From assembly GCF_033100135.1 (NCBI RefSeq), contig NZ_CP136920.1, forward strand, positions 620,001 through 684,000: a stretch of 64,000 bases of DNA. The letters run 5' to 3'. Every line of letters starts with the position of its first letter. Position 1 is the stretch's first letter. Made by a program: the position numbers and the translations under genes. The notes beneath the pieces are model-generated. The model ran no database searches. It was not told the DNA's origin and worked only from the letters and a program-made list of their open reading frames with translations. Source of the DNA: Rubellicoccus peritrichatus (GTDB lineage: Bacteria; Verrucomicrobiota; Verrucomicrobiia; Opitutales; Cerasicoccaceae). Below, piece after piece: positions 44,361 through 52,905 of this stretch.

Positions 44361-44795
44361 ATGAAACCAATCTGGAAAGAGGCCCTCAATGCTGCTGCTG
44401 AAGCCCGGGAACGCGCCTATGCGCCCTACTCCAACTTTTACGTTGGGGCGGCCCTGCTGACAACTGATGGCCAAATCATTACCGGGGTAAATGTGGAAAA
44501 TGCCGCTTACTCCGTGGCAATCTGTGCCGAACGATCCGCCCTTGCCAGTGCGGTTTCTCAAGGCCATCAACAATTCGAGGCCGTTTTTGTCACAGCGCGC
44601 CATCGTGATTACGATCTTGATGACCCCGTATCTCCCTGTGGCGTCTGTCGACAAGCCCTGTTTGAATTCCGGCGTGCCGCCGGACAGCCACTGGCCGTTA
44701 TCATGGCCAATACGAAGCTCGATAAAATCAAGGAATCGAACATCGACGAGCTGCTTGTCGATGGCTTTGGCCCAGAGCTTGGTGACCAAAAGTAG
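44361..44795 (+). CDS. cdd: Cytidine deaminase
   Basis: 144 aa. Zinc site CAE (Cys55, Glu57) and PCGVC (Cys93, Cys96), plus the substrate loop VGAALLTTDGQIITGVNVENAAY. Normal tetrameric cytidine deaminase length. An AGACAGG site precedes the ATG. Works in pyrimidine salvage; deoC lies elsewhere in the window. Confidence 0.95.
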   Translation: MKPIWKEALNAAAEARERAYAPYSNFYVGAALLTTDGQIITGVNVENAAYSVAICAERSALASAVSQGHQQFEAVFVTARHRDYDLDDPVSPCGVCRQALFEFRRAAGQPLAVIMANTKLDKIKESNIDELLVDGFGPELGDQK

Positions 44796-44815
44796 CACTA
44801 TGACGTGACTCCTTT

Positions 44816-44888
44816 TTTAGACAGAATTAACGGAATTTACAGAATTAGGTTACTAAAAATTCCTTTAATTCCATTAATTCTGTCTAAA
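44816..44888. repeat. Family B palindrome, copy 2
   Basis: Arms 44816-44837 and 44867-44888 pair at 21 of 22 positions; the arm starts TTTAGACAGAATTAACGGA. It shares both arms with the 5222-5294 element. It lies 20 bp after cdd. Confidence 0.8.
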
Positions 44889-45016
44889 TCTTCTGTCCGA
44901 ATTTGTTGAGCAATGAAAAAGGTTTAGACGTAGTCCCAGGCAAGGCCCGAGAAATAAACCCTTGTCATTTATGAATCATTTTCATTCGTATGTGCTGTTA
45001 ACCTGCAAGCACAACT

Positions 45017-46321
45017 ATGCGAATATGCTCCTTCTTGAACCTTAGGAGATCCCTTGGGATAGCCTTTTTATCATCAATAGCTTCCAGCGCTTCGGCTGCT
45101 GAAGAGATTGCTCCAGCATTGGATTCAGGCAACACAGCCTGGATGCTGACGGCCACAGTATTAGTTCTGTTCATGACGCTACCAGGATTGGCCCTTTTCT
45201 ATGGTGGCCTGGTTCGTTCACAAAATGTCCTTTCCGTGCTCATGCACTGCTTCACCATCGCCTGTGTTGCTTCAGTCCTCTGGATTGTCGTCCTTTACAC
45301 GATGGCCTTCTCCGATGGGAATGCCTGGCTAGGCAACTTTGAGCACCTCGGCCTTAAAGGGATCGTCAGCGGTGATCTGACGGGAGATTTCCCCGAAACC
45401 GTCTTCATCATGTTTCAGATGACCTTCGCGATCATCACACCCGGGCTGATCGTTGGAGCATTTGTTGAGCGGATGAAATTCAGCGCAATTATCCTTTTCA
45501 CCATTCTCTGGCTCGTCGTTGTTTATGCTCCCGTAACCCATTGGGTTTGGGGCGGCGGTTGGCTCTTTGAAATGGGTGTCCTCGATTTAGCAGGTGGTAT
45601 CGTCGTCCATGCCACAGCCGGCATTTCGGCCCTGATTCTTGCTGCCATGCTCGGCCCAAGATCCGATTTCCCGAAAAAACTGCACATCCCGCACAGCCCC
45701 GGAATGGTCATGATTGGCGCATCCATGCTTTGGGTAGGCTGGTTTGGCTTCAATGCCGGCAGTCAACTCGCAGCCAACGAATCCGCTGGCATGACCATGC
45801 TCGTGACCCACATCTCCGCAGCCGTCGCCAGTTTGACCTGGATGGCAATCGAGTGGATCAAAAACGGCAAACCCGGATTGGTTGGTATTGTGACAGGAAT
45901 GGTTGCCGGACTCGCCACCATCACGCCGGCATCCGGCAACGTTGGACCACTTGGAGCCCTGATCATTGGCTTCCTCGCTGGCCTCGTCTGCTACTTTGCC
46001 TGCGGAATCGTAAAGAACAAACTCCGCATTGACGACACGCTCGACGTCTTCGCGGTTCACGGTGTTGGCGGAATCATGGGAACCATCCTCGTCGCTGTCC
46101 TCGGAGTGGAAATGTTTGGCGGAACCGGCGTCGAAAGCATCGGCGGCCAACTGAAGACACAATTCATTGCCCTTGGCGCTGTTATTGGCTGGTCAGCCAT
46201 TGCTACCGTGATTATCGTTTTCATCTGTAAGGCAACCACCGGCTTACGTGTAAGTCAGGAAGCCGAAAATACCGGACTCGACCAGACAGAGCACGGAGAA
46301 ACAGCCTACAATTTCGAATAA
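45017..46321 (+). CDS. amtB: Ammonium transporter
   Basis: 434 aa with an N-terminal signal-like segment (1-30), then 11 helices. Signatures: DSGNTAWMLTATVLVLFMTLPGLALFYGG, DLAGGIVVHATAGISAL (ammonium conduit His), and DVFAVHGVGGIMG (second His). The C-terminal segment ends in a short cytosolic tail that would contact GlnK. glnK follows after 31 bp. A TGTGCT/AGCACA stem (44991-45013) precedes the start codon. Confidence 0.95.
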   Translation: MRICSFLNLRRSLGIAFLSSIASSASAAEEIAPALDSGNTAWMLTATVLVLFMTLPGLALFYGGLVRSQNVLSVLMHCFTIACVASVLWIVVLYTMAFSDGNAWLGNFEHLGLKGIVSGDLTGDFPETVFIMFQMTFAIITPGLIVGAFVERMKFSAIILFTILWLVVVYAPVTHWVWGGGWLFEMGVLDLAGGIVVHATAGISALILAAMLGPRSDFPKKLHIPHSPGMVMIGASMLWVGWFGFNAGSQLAANESAGMTMLVTHISAAVASLTWMAIEWIKNGKPGLVGIVTGMVAGLATITPASGNVGPLGALIIGFLAGLVCYFACGIVKNKLRIDDTLDVFAVHGVGGIMGTILVAVLGVEMFGGTGVESIGGQLKTQFIALGAVIGWSAIATVIIVFICKATTGLRVSQEAENTGLDQTEHGETAYNFE

Positions 46322-46334
46322 GCAAAACCATTAA

Positions 46335-46691
<357 letters not shown>

Positions 46692-46736
46692 TGATATTGA
46701 TGAAGCCGTATTAACGAAATAATACGTTAGCAATTT

Positions 46737-46769
46737 GAAAGGGCCGCCCAACATTCGGGCGGCCCTTTC
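46737..46769. terminator. Strong bidirectional terminator
   Basis: GAAAGGGCCGCCC, a 7-base loop and GGGCGGCCCTTTC form a perfect 13-bp stem, followed by TGTTT on the plus strand. It lies between convergent glnK and the GH36-like gene. Confidence 0.9.
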
Positions 46770-46787
46770 TGTTTATACCCCATTACT

Positions 46788-48986
46788 CTAATTACTATCT
46801 CCCGGATTATCTGCTCGATATACAACAATACCCAGCAATCCCCGGAAGAGCGCAAAATCATCAACCGAAAGAAGCAGAACACCATCAACCCATTCCCATG
46901 GGATGTCCTCTTCACGGTCGCCGGATTCACTCTCGAAAACGCCCACGACTTTCTTAGGCCACACGCTATAATCAATCGAAAGCTTGCCCAATCCAATCGG
47001 AATGAAAGCAACGGCCGAGCTCTTTTCAATCGCCTGATCATCTTGTGAAATAATAGCCCAATCTCCTTCCCAGCCCAAATTTGGAAAGCGATCAATCAGC
47101 CCGGACTCGTGGGCTTCACTTCTTAAGGCCAGTGAAACTAAACGCTCCTCACCATCTAAAACTTCAAGCCGCCCCCAGCAGTTTATTTCAGGATCACGAT
47201 TAAAGTCACCAAGATGACTATTGAGCCAAAGCGGTTTCCACCCAGCAGTCCGACGAAACCATTTGGCCAAAGCACGACGTGGCCGAAACTGCTCTTTGGG
47301 CATTTCGCTTCCATCTGCCATGTAAGTTGGCAAGATACCGCCCGGAGCACCAATGACTGCCGTATTGAGCAAAACATCACGTTCCGCTTCCCAATGGTAT
47401 CCGCTTGATGCATTAATGGCGAGCCCACCCCGGCCAGCAATCGTCGCCCAGGCGCTCCACTGTCCGTGGCCTTCAGCCTCACGGCCAGCAGCATCCCCCA
47501 GATCATCAAGTGAAACAATATTGCCATACTTGGCAAAGAGCGGGCTCAAGCTGTAACAAACAATAATAATATCAGGCCGAACCTCCAATGCCGTTTTGGC
47601 AATAATGTCAAAAAGGCCAATCCCCATGCGCTCACCTCGCCACTCGAGATCACGAGGTACTGCAACATCCGGTCCCGGCAGCCCGTAACAAAAATCGAGC
47701 TTGAGCAGTGAAGTCGGGTAACGCTCAATTACGCGCTTCGTCCGTTCGATCAGAAATTGCCTGGCCCGCGGCGAACTTGGATCCAGTGCATAGTGACGAG
47801 GCGCTTTCGAAAACGGATCAAAGGACCAACTGCACTGTCGCGGCTCACCATCGGCACCGCAAAGAAGATCGTTCTTATCCAAATCGAAAACTTCAGGGTC
47901 ATCCAGCCAGCCAACTGACTGCCAGAATCCAATCTTCAGGCCAAGATCGAGTGCCTTCTGCACCGACTGATCAAACTCAGGAAAGCGCTCATAGTTGGGA
48001 TCGCCACTGGAATTCATCGTCTCCCAGAGATCGTCATAGACCAGCACATCAACATCAAAAGAGTTCTTCGAGCGCTCTGCCGTATCATCCAGCTCAAAGA
48101 CTCGCTCTTTAAAGTCACCCCATGTATTCCACCACGAAAGCTGATGCCCACTTGGTTTCGTTTCAGCCTGTTCCGGATAATAAAAACGACCGTAGACCTC
48201 AACCGGATGGTCGCCCCAGGTCACGTGAAGAAAATCTTCCCAAGTTCGAGTTGGCTGATCAACACTTCCCCATAAATCCTCACGGTATAGTATTTCAAGG
48301 CAGGCGCAGGACGAACGTGTTTGAAAAGTTAGCGCACCATCAGGCGCTGATGGCGTCCCGAGAACAACCCAGCCATGCTTACCGCCCATCCCGCAAGCTA
48401 ACAAAGGCCGAGGGTAAGCCGCTCCGTAAAGCGAACCCATCGCAGGAGCAAAGTTGCCAAGCGCAATCCTGCTATGGCCGAGCTCCCAATTCCTGAAGAA
48501 GCTTTGAATCGGCCCCGTTTTCCCACCAGGAATACAAACCCCTTCGGCCAACCAGGCCGGCCAGAAAGGCACGTCCAATGACGGAACAATACGGCGCTCC
48601 TCCTCACCCATTTCGACCGCACCGATATACATCGCGATGATCGGGATGGGTTGCCCAAGCCAATGCAAAGAAAAAGATTCAATGCGCAGGCTATCCTCAA
48701 GAATCGTGAAACGCATTTGCCCATTGGCCACGTCCGGGAAAACAAGTTCAAGCTCACCCGAGGTCGCATTATCACCTGGCTTAAACCCAGAAACCTCAGC
48801 CTTAACAAAAAGGCGCTCACCACCAGATGGCGCCAGCCAAAGGCTGGGCAGAAGTGGCCCCTCCCAGACCATTTGATCTTCTGAACCGCGATAGACCCGC
48901 AAACGGTCAGACTGGAGATCCCAATCACCATTTAACATATCAGAAACCCAAGAGAGAGCATTCATTTTATTGGACATGGAAAACAT
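46788..48986 (-). CDS. GH36-like alpha-galactosidase-type glycosidase
   Basis: 732 aa. N-terminal beta domain (about 1-270), then a TIM barrel. SLLKLDFCYG places the likely nucleophile at Asp431, and SLDDLGDAAG and GRGGLAINASSGYHWE belong to the second half. The pattern is of clan GH-D (GH36/GH27) but distant. Start could also be one of the Met codons at 48977 or 48965. No signal peptide, so cytoplasmic. It diverges from a GH78-like gene across 491 bp, suggesting use of a galactose- and rhamnose-containing oligosaccharide. Substrate is inferred. Confidence 0.7.
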   Translation of the reverse strand: MFSMSNKMNALSWVSDMLNGDWDLQSDRLRVYRGSEDQMVWEGPLLPSLWLAPSGGERLFVKAEVSGFKPGDNATSGELELVFPDVANGQMRFTILEDSLRIESFSLHWLGQPIPIIAMYIGAVEMGEEERRIVPSLDVPFWPAWLAEGVCIPGGKTGPIQSFFRNWELGHSRIALGNFAPAMGSLYGAAYPRPLLACGMGGKHGWVVLGTPSAPDGALTFQTRSSCACLEILYREDLWGSVDQPTRTWEDFLHVTWGDHPVEVYGRFYYPEQAETKPSGHQLSWWNTWGDFKERVFELDDTAERSKNSFDVDVLVYDDLWETMNSSGDPNYERFPEFDQSVQKALDLGLKIGFWQSVGWLDDPEVFDLDKNDLLCGADGEPRQCSWSFDPFSKAPRHYALDPSSPRARQFLIERTKRVIERYPTSLLKLDFCYGLPGPDVAVPRDLEWRGERMGIGLFDIIAKTALEVRPDIIIVCYSLSPLFAKYGNIVSLDDLGDAAGREAEGHGQWSAWATIAGRGGLAINASSGYHWEAERDVLLNTAVIGAPGGILPTYMADGSEMPKEQFRPRRALAKWFRRTAGWKPLWLNSHLGDFNRDPEINCWGRLEVLDGEERLVSLALRSEAHESGLIDRFPNLGWEGDWAIISQDDQAIEKSSAVAFIPIGLGKLSIDYSVWPKKVVGVFESESGDREEDIPWEWVDGVLLLSVDDFALFRGLLGIVVYRADNPGDSN

Positions 48987-49477
48987 CTTAAAATTGAAAC
49001 GTTAAATAAGTAGCAGTAAAATCATTCAAAAGCACCCAAACCAGCAGTTCAACCAGTCAACCACAGGTAGATAATGAATGCATAAGAACGATTGGCATAC
49101 AATCTAAATCTGATTCATTTACGTGATCGTTACGCTTTTTAAAGCTCTTCGCATTTTCTTTATATTTATGGACTTAATTCATAATTCTATAGCTTTTTGT
49201 TTTATAAAATTGACTTAAAAACTATAACGTTCTACATACATCAACCCAACGAAACACAAACCAAAACTTCGAAGTCAGTAAAACGGCAACAGCAGGAGAG
49301 AAGACCATATCAACAGAGTATTAAAACACATTTGAGTAATTAAGGTAGGGCGCAGTCTCCAGACAAGCCGTTCAGTAACCGCGTTCGTGAGAGCGTGGAC
49401 CGAAGATCCATCGCCTTACGACGACGGCTTGCTTGGAAACTGCGCCCTACCAAAGACAGAATACAAATTAACAAAAC
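48987..49477. other. 491-bp divergent intergenic region
   Basis: AT-rich from 49060 to 49320. TTGAAACGTTAAA (48994-49006) resembles half of a LacI-type site, weakly. The REP-like repeat at 49344-49451 is listed apart. No gene. Confidence 0.5.
49344..49451. repeat. REP-like repeat GGTAGGGCGC
   Basis: Arms 49344-49371 and 49424-49451 match at 25 of 28 positions. The outer GGTAGGGCGCAGT / ACTGCGCCCTACC is the hallmark of a REP-like family I know from Opitutia-type genomes. The inner segment also holds TCGTGAGAGCG-like short symmetry. Confidence 0.75.
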
Positions 49478-51649
49478 ATGCACGAAACGCTTCCTGACTT
49501 CCCACTCAACCCAATCTGGTTCTGGGCCCCGATTGAACACCCGAACCAAATCGTCCTCCTGCGATGGAATGTAACAGGGCTTAACGATGTGGAAGATCTG
49601 CGGATTCAAGTCACGGCCAACACGCGTTATTTCGTTTGGTCATCAGGTCAGTATATCTCGCAGGGAGCATGTCCTTCACCGTGGCCGGAAAACGCAGTCG
49701 ACAGCCATTCCATTTCGCTGGATACAATCGTCGATGGGTCACTTAATCTATCTTTTCTTGCACACTGGTATGGCGTCCGCACGCAAAGCCATCCGCTGGC
49801 TCGGCCCGGCTTATGGTTTCAGCTCCAGGTAAAACGCAGCGGCAGCTGGGAAAACATTGAACCAACAATCAATGAATGTAAAATTTGCCTCCAGGCCGGT
49901 TGGCAGCAAAGTGTTTTTCGTCGCACCTGGGCAACGGCCTGGATGGAGCTCTTTGACTCAAGCAAGCACCCGCATGACTGGATGCAAAACGACTTTGACG
50001 ACAGCGACTGGCAACATCCAGTTGTGGTGGAACGTGATGAGATCGTTCTTGTCCCGCGACAAACCCCTTACCTCAAAGAATGGCTGCAACCCGCTGGAAG
50101 CATTCTAACGGCAGCACGTGTTCAAGCCAACGCCCCCATGGCCGAGGACGGAGCTGGCTTAACCAAAATGATGGACGAGGAACCATGGGACATGGTTTCC
50201 ACCGAAGAGCTGCAATGCATCCGCTCCCAGTGGGAAGAAAAAGGCACAATCGAATTGAATGGTAATGGCTCCGGCCTGGCGCTTTGCTTCGACCTTGGCC
50301 GTCAATACTCGGGCCAGCCTGAATTTGAAATCGAAACCGACGACGGTATCGTAGATTACTACGGCGCCGAGCTTTTAGAGAAAGGTCGCCCCTGGGGCTT
50401 CAGAAAAAACGGCGAATATGGCAACCGCTGGCTGGGCTCAACCAATGCAGGACATTTCAGGACAATCAATTACAATGGCTTCCGCTACTTGCTAATCGTG
50501 CTTCGACCTGGCAAGTCTCCAATCAAACTAAAACACCTCGCAGTATGGTGCCGGCAAGCCGACATCAAGCCCGTGCAGTCCTTTCAAAGTGACGATTCGG
50601 AGCTACAACGCATATGGGACATCAGTATCCACACCCTGCACATCGCGACTCAGGATACACCTGTTGACTGCCCGACCCGCGAGCAGGGATTATTTATTGG
50701 CGACGGCGTCTGGAATGCACTTTGGCTGGCAAAGCTCTTCGATGAACCCAGCTACTTCACCCAGCTGCTCGACACCGTTGCAAAGACACAGTATGCAAAC
50801 GGACTCTTTCCATCGGCAATCTTCTCAAGCCTTGAGCCACCGCATTTCCTTTTGGACTTCTGCCTGATCTTTGTCTGGAGCGTCGATGTTTATCGTGAGC
50901 AAATTGGCGATCTCGAAACAGTCAAGCGGATGATGCCTGTGGCGGAAAGAACACTCGCCTGGTATCAGGACAAGATTGCTCAGGACGGTCTAATACATGC
51001 CGAACCCAAAATCACCAACATGCAGCCCGGCGGAGATTTCCAAGTCGTCTTTATCGACCACCCGGGTGTGGGCTGGCACTGGTTCCCCCATCCCGGCATC
51101 GAACGCTCAACTCGCCAGCTCGGCTTGAACGCCTACCTGGCCATTGCAATCGATGCCTTTCTCACAAGTGCCACTGCAGTTGATTACAAAACCCAACTCA
51201 AGCCCGAGTTTCTCGACACGGATACACTGAGGAAAAACGCGAAGGAGGCATTCTGGAATCCCGAGCTTGGTCGCTTCGCAGATTGCGTGGATGAAAACGG
51301 CGAACAAAAAGGATGGAGCGAGCAGTCACAAGCCCTGGGCATCGTCGCCGGAATCGTCTCACCAGATGAAGCCAAAGGCGCACTGACCAAAACCTTTGCA
51401 GAGAGGGACAACGGCGAAGTCTGCCGATGCAGCCCCTACTCATGGATTTACCTGGCTCAAGCCATGGAAATCGCAGGACTACGAGATCAAATCCTGCCAC
51501 TGGTTCGTGCCGACTGGTCCAAGATGGCAAAACACGAATGGACTACGACCTGGTGGGAAACCTTTGAAGGCACCAACGACGACAGCCTTTGTCATCCCTG
51601 GTCCGCCCTCCCCGCCTGGTTGCTCAGCGATGAAGTGAAGTTGGCGTAG
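49478..51649 (+). CDS. GH78-like alpha-L-rhamnosidase
   Basis: 723 aa. N-terminal beta domains, then an (alpha/alpha)6 barrel from about residue 370. DCPTREQGLFIGDGVWNA (with acidic residues) is the family's catalytic region (CPxREQxGWxGDA-type), and the late ETFEGTNDDSLCHPWSALPAW holds the second acidic site. Probably removes terminal rhamnose. No signal peptide. It is the divergent partner of the GH36-like gene. The longer than usual gap between domains is ordinary for GH78. Confidence 0.82.
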   Translation: MHETLPDFPLNPIWFWAPIEHPNQIVLLRWNVTGLNDVEDLRIQVTANTRYFVWSSGQYISQGACPSPWPENAVDSHSISLDTIVDGSLNLSFLAHWYGVRTQSHPLARPGLWFQLQVKRSGSWENIEPTINECKICLQAGWQQSVFRRTWATAWMELFDSSKHPHDWMQNDFDDSDWQHPVVVERDEIVLVPRQTPYLKEWLQPAGSILTAARVQANAPMAEDGAGLTKMMDEEPWDMVSTEELQCIRSQWEEKGTIELNGNGSGLALCFDLGRQYSGQPEFEIETDDGIVDYYGAELLEKGRPWGFRKNGEYGNRWLGSTNAGHFRTINYNGFRYLLIVLRPGKSPIKLKHLAVWCRQADIKPVQSFQSDDSELQRIWDISIHTLHIATQDTPVDCPTREQGLFIGDGVWNALWLAKLFDEPSYFTQLLDTVAKTQYANGLFPSAIFSSLEPPHFLLDFCLIFVWSVDVYREQIGDLETVKRMMPVAERTLAWYQDKIAQDGLIHAEPKITNMQPGGDFQVVFIDHPGVGWHWFPHPGIERSTRQLGLNAYLAIAIDAFLTSATAVDYKTQLKPEFLDTDTLRKNAKEAFWNPELGRFADCVDENGEQKGWSEQSQALGIVAGIVSPDEAKGALTKTFAERDNGEVCRCSPYSWIYLAQAMEIAGLRDQILPLVRADWSKMAKHEWTTTWWETFEGTNDDSLCHPWSALPAWLLSDEVKLA

Positions 51650-51997
51650 GCAACTTTGTCACAGAGGACACAGAGTTTTTTATCCGCAGATTGCACAGAT
51701 TAAGAAGAATGCCCATCTGATTAAAAAAATCCAATCTGTGTTCATCTGCGAAATCTGCGGATGGATTGAAATCCAGCATTTGATAAAAATGAAGATCAAA
51801 TTCCTTCTGTGCCTTTTTGTGATTTCTGTGGTTAAAAATAAATCAGGCGCGGTTGCGTGTTCTTAGTGCGCGCTTTGTGCTCTTTGTGTTCTTTGTGATC
51901 AGAGTAAGACCTTAGCGCCTTCGCGTCTTTGCGAGAGAATAAGAACAGAGACAGAGCTTGACCAATCGATGAAGCCACTTAAGACAACTTGCACCTC
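51650..51997. repeat. Composite of nested repeats: family A, C and F
   Basis: TTGTCACAGAGGACACAGAG (51657-51676) is a family A left arm. Inside it lies family C copy 2 (51682-51762) with perfect 11-bp ends ATCCGCAGATT/AATCTGCGGAT. The A right arm follows at 51808-51837 (TGTGCCTTTTTGTGATTTC, TGTGGTTAAA). After that, TTAGTGCGCGCTTTGTGCTC words and a family F element (51911-51940). No gene in this gap. Confidence 0.7.
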
Positions 51998-52858
51998 ATG
52001 GACACCCTTTGCGTCAGTTCGCATGTAGCACCCAAATTTTCGGTCGTCATCCCGACTTATAATCGCAGCGAATTCATTATGGATTCCATTGAATCGGTCC
52101 TCGCGCAAAGTTTCGACAACCTGGAATTGATTGTTGTCGATGACGGTTCCAGCGATAACACCCTTAACAAGCTTGAAGCCTTAAAGGACCCGCGTCTGCA
52201 AATAATCCAACAAGGCAATCAGGGAGCAGCAGCAGCCCGCAATCGCGGCATCGAAAGAGCCTCTGCCCCATGGATCGCATTTCTGGATTCTGACGACCAA
52301 TGGATAAGCAAGAAACTGGAAGTTACACAAAATCACATTCAAGCACACCCGGACATTTCGCTTTTCCATACTAGAGAGATCTGGATGCGCAATGGCAAGG
52401 TCAGCCGGCAACGTTCACAACACCGCAACCCTGATGGGTGGGCGTACCTTTCGGTCCTGCCCTTATGCTGTATCAGCCTATCAACAGCTGTGATCAGAAA
52501 AACCCTTTTTGACTCTATTGGTCAATTCGATATCAGCTATCCTGCTTGCGAAGACTATGAGTTCTGGTTGAGAGCAACGCAGCGCTACGAAACCCATCTG
52601 ATACCGGAGGCCTTAACGATTAAAAACGGCGGACGCCCGGATCAATTAACCTCGTCGATTCCTGATCTCGATCGATATCGTATCCGCGCACTGATTAAAA
52701 CACTGGAGGCCGGGGGAATGCAGGAGGCCTGGAAAATCGCCACGCGCAATGAATTAATCCTGAAGCTGAAACGCTATATCAAGGGAGCCAGGCGCTGGAA
52801 TAACATCGCTGCGGCTGAGGAGCATGAAGCACTCCTGCAAAAGTTTCAGCAGGCTTAA
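51998..52858 (+). CDS. Glycosyltransferase family 2 protein
   Basis: 286 aa from ATG 51998. GT-A fold: FSVVIPTYNRSEFIMDSIES, IVVDDGSSDNT, AAARNRGIERASAPWIAFLDSDDQW (DxD) and CEDYEFWLRA. Transfers a sugar from a nucleotide donor, probably for a cell-surface glycan; acceptor unknown. No polysaccharide cluster is nearby. Confidence 0.88.
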   Translation: MDTLCVSSHVAPKFSVVIPTYNRSEFIMDSIESVLAQSFDNLELIVVDDGSSDNTLNKLEALKDPRLQIIQQGNQGAAAARNRGIERASAPWIAFLDSDDQWISKKLEVTQNHIQAHPDISLFHTREIWMRNGKVSRQRSQHRNPDGWAYLSVLPLCCISLSTAVIRKTLFDSIGQFDISYPACEDYEFWLRATQRYETHLIPEALTIKNGGRPDQLTSSIPDLDRYRIRALIKTLEAGGMQEAWKIATRNELILKLKRYIKGARRWNNIAAAEEHEALLQKFQQA

Positions 52859-52905
52859 ATAAATTGCCGATGGATGAACCGAAGGCCAGTGCGCATGGCG
52901 CCATA

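Noticed and set aside
45587-46162. 191-aa frame opposite amtB
   Set aside because: It is the antisense shadow of a highly conserved membrane protein, with unusual His and Gly content typical of such shadows.
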